A DNA stretch of 54,719 bases, from assembly GCF_036781485.1 (NCBI RefSeq), contig NZ_DAIQAX010000010.1, positions 1 through 54,719 on the forward strand, in the 5' to 3' direction. This DNA is from Thermocrinis sp. Its GTDB lineage: Bacteria; Aquificota; Aquificia; Aquificales; Aquificaceae. Position numbers and translations under genes: made by a program. The notes below the pieces were generated by a model. That model searched no databases. It was not told the DNA's origin and worked only from the letters and a program-made list of their open reading frames with translations. Below are positions 50,024 through 54,719 of the stretch, piece after piece (positions within the stretch are counted from its first letter, which is position 1; each line of letters begins with the position of its first letter).

Positions 50024-51185
50024 GGTGTTTCATAACTGTTTCCATATCTTTGTCCCCTCTGCCCGAGAGGTTCAGAATCACCACATCTTCTTTGTCAAGC
50101 CCTCTGGCTATCTCCACAGTTTTCAAAACCGCGTGAGCTGGCTCCAAGGCTGGAATTATACCTTCGAGCCTTGAAAGCAGTTTAAAGCCCTCTATGGCTT
50201 CTTCATCGGTAGCGTATACATACTCTGCCCTTCCAGTCTCAAAAAGGTAGGCGTGCTCTGGTCCCACTCCCGGATAGTCAAGCCCCGCAGATATAGAGTA
50301 AGTGGTCTTTATCTGGCCCTCTTCATCTTGCAAAAAGTAAGACTTCATACCATGAAGCACTCCAACTTTTCCACCGTTTATTGAAGCGGCGTGTTTACCC
50401 GTTTCTATACCCAGCCCGCCAGCTTCCACACCTACAAGCCTTACCCCTTCTTCCTCCACAAAAGGATAGAATATTCCCATAGCGTTGGAGCCCCCACCTA
50501 CGCATGCTACAACAGCCTTGGGAAGTTTTCTCTCCAACTCTAAGATCTGCCTTTTTGTCTCATCTCCTATAATCCTCTGAAAGTCTCTTACGATGGTTGG
50601 AAAGGGGTGGGGACCAACCACGGAGCCTATTATGTAATGGGTGGTTTCCACGTTGGAAACCCAGTCCCTTAGAGCTTCGTTTATTGCATCCTTTAAGGTC
50701 CTGCTTCCGCTCTTTACTATTCTTACCTGTGCTCCCAGTAGCTTCATTCTAAAAACGTTTAATCTCTGCCTTTGGGCATCCTCCTCTCCCATATAGACCA
50801 CGCATTCAAGCCCTAAAAGAGCGCAGGCGGTTGCGGTTGCCACGCCGTGCTGTCCTGCTCCGGTTTCTGCTATGATCCTTCTTTTGCCCATCCTCCTTGC
50901 CAAAAGAGCCTGACCGAGCGTGTTGTTTATCTTGTGAGCACCCGTATGCAAAAGGTCTTCCCTTTTCAGGTAGATTTTAGCTCCTCCTGCGTATTCAGTT
51001 AGGTTCTTGGCAAGGTAGAGGGGAGTAGGTCTGCCCGCAAAGTCTCTTAGGTATAAGCGTAGCTCTTCCCAAAAGCTCTCGTCTGTTTTTATCTTTTCGT
51101 ATTCTTCTTCTAACTGCTCTAAGGCGTACATCAAGGTTTCTGGAACAAACCTGCCCCCAAAGGTACCAAAGTATCCACGCCGCAT
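50010..51185 (-). CDS. trpB: Tryptophan synthase beta chain
   Basis: 391 aa from ATG 51185. TrpB joins indole and serine to tryptophan with PLP. GYFGTFGGRFVPETLM opens it; the PLP lysine is in HTGAHKINN, the phosphate loop is GGGSNAMG and the catalytic Glu is in the AETGAGQHG region. A longer frame from 51236 would overlap the small upstream gene and add non-family residues. No Shine-Dalgarno; TAATAT lies 7 nt before the ATG. trpA is not adjacent. Confidence 0.96.
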   Translation of the reverse strand: MRRGYFGTFGGRFVPETLMYALEQLEEEYEKIKTDESFWEELRLYLRDFAGRPTPLYLAKNLTEYAGGAKIYLKREDLLHTGAHKINNTLGQALLARRMGKRRIIAETGAGQHGVATATACALLGLECVVYMGEEDAQRQRLNVFRMKLLGAQVRIVKSGSRTLKDAINEALRDWVSNVETTHYIIGSVVGPHPFPTIVRDFQRIIGDETKRQILELERKLPKAVVACVGGGSNAMGIFYPFVEEEGVRLVGVEAGGLGIETGKHAASINGGKVGVLHGMKSYFLQDEEGQIKTTYSISAGLDYPGVGPEHAYLFETGRAEYVYATDEEAIEGFKLLSRLEGIIPALEPAHAVLKTVEIARGLDKEDVVILNLSGRGDKDMETVMKHLGEA

Positions 51186-51195
51186 CAATATAATA

Positions 51196-51540
51196 TTAAA
51201 CAAAAGCCAGAATTTCTGAAAGGTTTTTGGGTTCAAGTTTTATATTTTTTTCTGGAACTTCCAAAAAGATTTTAAGCGGATGCATTGATTTGTGTTTTAG
51301 AGCTTCACTGTAGAACTCTCTACCTTGATTCTCCTGTCCCAAGGCTAAGTTAGCAAGAGAGAGCAAAAGATATTTTTCGTAGCAATCTTCTGCAATCATA
51401 AGCCATTTTGTAGCTTCCAAGTATTTAAATTCTGTTATATACCTTACACCTATCCAAAAGGGAGATTTTTCCTGTTTGAGGTCTTCCTTACTTAATTTCT
51501 TACCGTCTTTGTATATTGAGATTCTAAACCTTACCCTCAT
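51196..51540 (-). CDS. Uncharacterised 114-aa protein, TPR-like
   Basis: I do not recognise the family. A helix-turn-helix pair around residues 54-85 (YLLLSLANLALGQENQGREF and following) resembles one TPR unit. No signal peptide or membrane segment. The ATG overlaps the dnaB stop (TGATG), so it is translationally coupled to the replicative helicase. trpB starts 10 nt after its end. Confidence 0.6.
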   Translation of the reverse strand: MRVRFRISIYKDGKKLSKEDLKQEKSPFWIGVRYITEFKYLEATKWLMIAEDCYEKYLLLSLANLALGQENQGREFYSEALKHKSMHPLKIFLEVPEKNIKLEPKNLSEILAFV

Positions 51541-52943
51541 CAGAAGTCCAAGTCGTAGTCTTCTGTAGAAATATCCTCTTCTATCTGTTGCGGTGTATAG
51601 GGTTCTACTCTGCTTTTGTAGGTGGGTGACAGAGACTTAAACATCGTGGTGTCTTTCATAAAAGCCAACCTTACTATTCCCGTAGGTCCCTGTCTTTGCT
51701 TTGCCACTATTATTTCTGCTATACCCTCTTCTTCTGGTGGTGGATTTTTCTTGTAATACTCTGGCCTGTGGATAAAAAGGATAAGGTCCGCATCCTGTTC
51801 AATCTGACCAGACTCTCTGAGATCCGCAAGTTGAGGCCTTTTGTCGCTCCTGTGCTCCACTTGACGGGAGAGCTGTGCTAAGGCTACCACCGGGACCGCA
51901 ATTTCTTTTGCCAGAGCTTTGAGATTTCTTGAAATTTCAGCCACTTCTTCTTGGCGAGAGCTTCTTCTGTGGGGCGGCCTAAGAAGCTGTAGATAATCTA
52001 CGAATATTATCTGAACTCCTTTGTCCTTCTTTAACTTCCTACTTTTTATCCTAAGTTCTGTAGTGGAGAGTGTGGGAGTATCGTCTATGTATATATTGCA
52101 GGAGGAAAGTTCCAAGGCAGCGCTTAGCAATCTTTCCCAGTCCTCTTCGGATATAAAACCTTTCCTTATGTTTTGAAGGGGCACCTTTGAGAGCATAGAA
52201 AGCATTCTCATGACAAGCTGTTCTTTGCTCATCTCCAAAGAGAATATAGCTAGAGGGATCCTTTCTTCCAGAGCAAGGTTCATCGCCATGGACAACATAA
52301 AACTCGTCTTTCCCATACCAGGCCTTGCAGCCACTATAACAAGGTCAGATGGATGAAAGCCTGTGGTTAGCATGTCCAAGTCTATGTAGCCAGAAGGTGT
52401 TCCAGTTACTAACTTCTCCTCGCTTCTTCTCTTTTCTATTATTTCTAAAACCTGGTTTGTTATCTCCTTTATGTGTTGGTAGTGGGTAACATGGTGCTTT
52501 TCCGAGATCTCGTATATCCTCTGTGTGGCCTTCTCAATCAAATTGCTGAGGTCTGGACTTTCTTTTATTCCTTTTAGTATTTCTATGGACAACTCCATAA
52601 GCCTTCTAAGCCCTGCCTTTTCTTTTACACTGTTTATCGCTTCTTCTAAGAGCACTCCTTCTGCTGCCTCCTGTGCTAAGGCGTACACAAAATCCATACT
52701 GATCCTATTTTGCAATCCAGATTTTACGATGTAATTGTTTAGGACTATATCATCCCAATCTCTACCCTTGTCTTCCCAAACTCTGCAGAGGAGCGAAAAG
52801 ACAGTTCGGTGATCTTCAAAGAAAAAATCTTCTTCTTTTAGGTATTCAAGGACCGTGGGTATATTTTCGGGATCTTTTATCATGGCACCTAAGACTGCCC
52901 TTTCTGCCAGTTCATCCTTAGGAAGGTCTGTTTGGTCTATCAT
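51540..52943 (-). CDS. dnaB: Replicative DNA helicase DnaB
   Basis: 467 aa from ATG 52943. DnaB unwinds DNA at the fork as a hexamer. The N-terminal domain (PKDELAERAVLGAMI) is followed by a RecA-like domain with Walker A AARPGMGKTS, IFSLEMSKEQL, the Walker B region IIFVDYLQLL and ALAQLSRQVEHR. No intein. An open frame extends to 53051 but runs through the tRNA-Leu gene, so it is not used. No Shine-Dalgarno; TAAAAT lies 8 nt before the ATG. Confidence 0.96.
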   Translation of the reverse strand: MIDQTDLPKDELAERAVLGAMIKDPENIPTVLEYLKEEDFFFEDHRTVFSLLCRVWEDKGRDWDDIVLNNYIVKSGLQNRISMDFVYALAQEAAEGVLLEEAINSVKEKAGLRRLMELSIEILKGIKESPDLSNLIEKATQRIYEISEKHHVTHYQHIKEITNQVLEIIEKRRSEEKLVTGTPSGYIDLDMLTTGFHPSDLVIVAARPGMGKTSFMLSMAMNLALEERIPLAIFSLEMSKEQLVMRMLSMLSKVPLQNIRKGFISEEDWERLLSAALELSSCNIYIDDTPTLSTTELRIKSRKLKKDKGVQIIFVDYLQLLRPPHRRSSRQEEVAEISRNLKALAKEIAVPVVALAQLSRQVEHRSDKRPQLADLRESGQIEQDADLILFIHRPEYYKKNPPPEEEGIAEIIVAKQRQGPTGIVRLAFMKDTTMFKSLSPTYKSRVEPYTPQQIEEDISTEDYDLDF

Positions 52944-52947
52944 GGTA

Positions 52948-52957
52948 TATAATTTTA
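52948..52957. promoter_or_regulatory. Overlapping divergent -10 elements (dnaB / tRNA-Leu)
   Basis: TATAATTTTA gives TATAAT for tRNA-Leu (ends 10 nt before the tRNA) and, on the minus strand, TAAAAT for dnaB (8 nt before the ATG). It is the reverse complement of the element between ffh and the phosphatase-like gene (8747-8756). Confidence 0.5.
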
Positions 52958-52963
52958 ATAATA

Positions 52964-53050
52964 GCCGGAGTGGCGGAATTGGCAGACGCGCTGTCTTGAG
53001 GGGGCAGTGCCCGTGAGGGCGTGTGGGTTCGACTCCCACCTCCGGCACCA
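52964..53050 (+). tRNA. tRNA-Leu (GAG), CCA encoded
   Basis: 87 nt including CCA, class II with long variable arm. Acceptor GCCGGAG pairs with CTCCGGC, discriminator A at 53047, CCA at 53048-53050. The arm CTGTC-TTGAGGG-GGCAG gives GAG. It is the only one of six tRNA genes here with an encoded CCA. murJ begins 7 nt later. Confidence 0.95.
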
Positions 53051-53057
53051 AAAGTAA

Positions 53058-54536
53058 ATGGGATTAATAAAACACAGCATAGCCTTTTCTGTAGCCACTT
53101 TTATAAGCAGAGCTGTAGGTTATGTAAGGGATGCTTTAATAGCTTACTATTTTGGTGTATCAAGTATTACGGATGCCTTCTTTGTAGCCTTTCGGCTTCC
53201 CAACACTTTTAGAAGACTGTTTGGAGAAGGAGGGTTTAACGCTGCCTTTGTTCCAATATACGCCAAGAATACAAAGGAGGGAAAAGAAAAGGAGTTTCTC
53301 CAATCCACCTTCACGTACTATCTTCTTATAAACCTTTTTACTACCTTGTTGCTCGTCCTTTTTGCGGAGCAGATAATAAGCCTTATAGCGCCAGGAATTA
53401 AGGCCAAATCCTACTTTGACTTAGCTGTTTTTATGGGTAAGTGGATATTTCTCTACCTTTTCTTTGTAGGTCTTTCTGCCTTTTTTATGGCTGTTCTGAA
53501 TACAAAGGGTGTTTTCTTTGTTCCCGCCTTTGCCCAAGCGGTTTTTAATGCTGTCTTTTCCTTAACTATAACCGTTGGTTCTAACAGCCTTGGCTATTAC
53601 TCGCTCATAGCGGGTGTTCTCGTAGGGGGACTTTTTCAGCTTTTGTTTCATGTTTTCTTTTTAAAAGGCGCTCCTATAGGTATTAGTTTTAAGCGTCATT
53701 CGGATGTAAAGCTACTACTCAAAAGACTTTTGCCCGCGTTGATGGGTTTTGGCATAGCCCAACTTTCCTTTTTTATCGATACGTTCTTGGCTTCCTTTTT
53801 AGCCCTTGGTTCCATATCTTACCTTTATTACGCTAACCGCATCTTTCAGCTTCCCTTGGGTGCTATATCCGTTGGTATGGCAAACTCTTTGCTCTCTGCC
53901 CTTTCCCACGGAGAGGACAAAACAAAAAGCACAACTTTAGCACTTCGCTTTATACTTCTGCTTTCTTTCCCGGCGGTTGTGGGTCTTTTAGTCTTTGCAG
54001 AACAAATAGTAGAGCTCTTATACGGTAGGGGAATGTTTTTAGAGAACGACGTTAAAGTGGTTGGCATGGTCCTTCAGGCATACAGCTTAGGTTTGGTCTT
54101 CTTCTCCCTTCAAAAGGCCCTCAGCAGTGTGTTTTTTGCAAGGGGAGACACGTTCACTCCTGTAAAGGCAAGTTTTTGGGGCATAATCTTTGAAGGCTTG
54201 ACTGCTTACCTTTACGCCTTTGTCCTTAAGCTTGGTGTGATAGGCTTGGCTTTGGGAACGGCCTCCTCTTCTGTTTTTTCCTTTGCATACCTTCTAAAAA
54301 AGACCTACAAAATTATTGATTGGAGAGACATTTTCTCTGGGATGGTAAAAATAGTCTTTGCAAGTTTGCTGATGGGATGGTTCGGATTTACGCTAAAGGG
54401 AATTAGTTTATTAATCAGCATACCAGCCTGCGCCCTTGCTTACTTTGCTGTTTTGTTGCTACTTAGAGAGAAGTTGCTAATTTTAGCTTTGGCTTACGGC
54501 AATCGCTTAACTAAAAAGCACAAAGGCGTGTTATAA
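53058..54536 (+). CDS. murJ: Lipid II flippase MurJ
   Basis: 492 aa, MOP-superfamily membrane protein with about 13-14 segments. Family blocks are SRAVGYVRDALIAYYFG near the N-terminus, FFVAFRLPNTFRRLFGEG and the mid-chain ALSSVFFARGDT. MurJ turns lipid II to the outer face for peptidoglycan synthesis. It starts 7 nt after tRNA-Leu with no ribosome site, so its mRNA end is probably made by tRNA 3' processing. The stop TAA lies within a TATAAT. Confidence 0.94.
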   Translation: MGLIKHSIAFSVATFISRAVGYVRDALIAYYFGVSSITDAFFVAFRLPNTFRRLFGEGGFNAAFVPIYAKNTKEGKEKEFLQSTFTYYLLINLFTTLLLVLFAEQIISLIAPGIKAKSYFDLAVFMGKWIFLYLFFVGLSAFFMAVLNTKGVFFVPAFAQAVFNAVFSLTITVGSNSLGYYSLIAGVLVGGLFQLLFHVFFLKGAPIGISFKRHSDVKLLLKRLLPALMGFGIAQLSFFIDTFLASFLALGSISYLYYANRIFQLPLGAISVGMANSLLSALSHGEDKTKSTTLALRFILLLSFPAVVGLLVFAEQIVELLYGRGMFLENDVKVVGMVLQAYSLGLVFFSLQKALSSVFFARGDTFTPVKASFWGIIFEGLTAYLYAFVLKLGVIGLALGTASSSVFSFAYLLKKTYKIIDWRDIFSGMVKIVFASLLMGWFGFTLKGISLLISIPACALAYFAVLLLLREKLLILALAYGNRLTKKHKGVL

Positions 54537-54537
54537 T
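54532..54537 (+). promoter_or_regulatory. Extended -10 overlapping the murJ stop
   Basis: TGTTATAAT at 54529-54537 fits the extended -10 pattern. TTAACT at 54507-54512 is a poor -35 with 19-nt spacing. It would transcribe the hairpin-rich end of the window. Confidence 0.3.
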
Positions 54538-54719
54538 AAACTACAAAGTTCTGAGGGCCTTTATAGAGCCCTTGTCAAATTGACAACTGAATAGGGTGCG
54601 TCTTCCTTAGGGGAGGTATCCCTCTACTTCACAACACCGCTTTCTTTTTATTGAGTCTCAAAGCTTTTAAGTTTATGCTTTTATGCAAAAACATAAAGTC
54701 ATAATTATGTAATTGCATA
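54537..54719 (+). other. Intergenic end region with three hairpins, no gene seen
   Basis: AGGGC/GCCCT (54554-54572), TTGTCA/TGACAA (54572-54586) and a G-rich/C-rich hairpin (54609-54625) follow one another, then T-rich sequence and A/T palindromes. None of the hairpins is directly followed by a long T run except weakly near 54640-54650. The string TGACAACTGAATAG recalls sequences found before rRNA genes in some bacteria, but no rRNA starts in the window. Confidence 0.35.

Noticed and set aside
52944..53051. N-terminal extension of DnaB through the tRNA-Leu region
   Set aside because: The frame is open only because it is the antisense of the tRNA; the DnaB family begins at the ATG at 52943.
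54572..54590. Start of an rRNA operon at the right edge
   Set aside because: Only a short string recalls rRNA leaders. No 16S-like sequence begins before the window ends.
1..54719. CRISPR array, prophage, transposase gene or defence island
   Set aside because: No regular short repeats with spacers and no recognisable transposase, integrase or phage gene were seen. The only traces are the methyltransferase tail and the MITE-like element.

Overview
The window reads as chromosomal DNA of a thermophilic bacterium of the order Aquificales (Aquifex/Hydrogenobacter/Thermocrinis type). The basis is family-level: an enlarged RNA polymerase (RpoB 1465 aa, RpoC 1561 aa), NusG with an internal insertion, 405-aa EF-Tu in two identical copies, S19 with a long N-terminal extension, and a very compact layout in which convergent genes overlap. 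The genus is not decided here.

Layout. 1-482: 3' end of a DNA methyltransferase gene and a decayed second copy of that end. 483-2808: argH, a small LapA-like membrane protein gene and bioW (+). 2803-6882 (-): a probable zinc-acquisition cluster (His/Cys-rich secreted protein, DsrE-like protein, His-rich porin, ZnuA, ZnuB, no ATPase gene). 6883-7427: remains of a beta-propeller gene. 7428-11507: ffh, a phosphatase-like protein lacking its nucleophile, a LysR regulator, a HAD phosphatase, a Trm112-like zinc ribbon and an OmpH/Skp chaperone. 11551-11691: a MITE-like element with a target-site duplication.

11725-35804 is the translation/transcription core, all on +: tRNA-Thr, -Tyr, -Gly, -Thr, tuf, rpmG, tRNA-Trp, secE, nusG, rplKAJL, rpoBC, rpsLG, fusA, a second tuf, rpsJ-rplCDWB-rpsS-rplV-rpsC-rplP-rpmC-rpsQ, then two DsrF/DsrH (TusC/TusB)-like genes. 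The first half matches the E. coli thrU-tyrU-glyT-thrT-tufB-secE-nusG-rplKAJL-rpoBC order. The spc-type genes (rplN onward) do not follow rpsQ. 35819-38610: a succinate dehydrogenase/fumarate reductase flavoprotein and purK. 38600-42050: malQ, a PilT-like protein without ATPase motifs, and a group III PLP decarboxylase. 42066-46075 (-): mreB-mreC-mreD-mrdA cell-shape operon. 46101-53050: proS, dprA, a short comEC, trpB, a small unknown gene, dnaB and tRNA-Leu. 53058-54536: murJ. The last 183 bases hold hairpins and a possible promoter but no gene.

The most interesting signal concerns gene starts. Genes that begin a transcription unit mostly lack a Shine-Dalgarno sequence and have a -10-like hexamer 6-9 nt before the start codon, which predicts leaderless mRNAs. 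Genes inside operons carry good GGAGG sites. At four divergent pairs the two -10 hexamers overlap in a near-palindromic A/T core, so the same few bases may start transcription both ways. I found no CRISPR array, transposase gene, prophage or defence island, and no clearly new multi-gene system.
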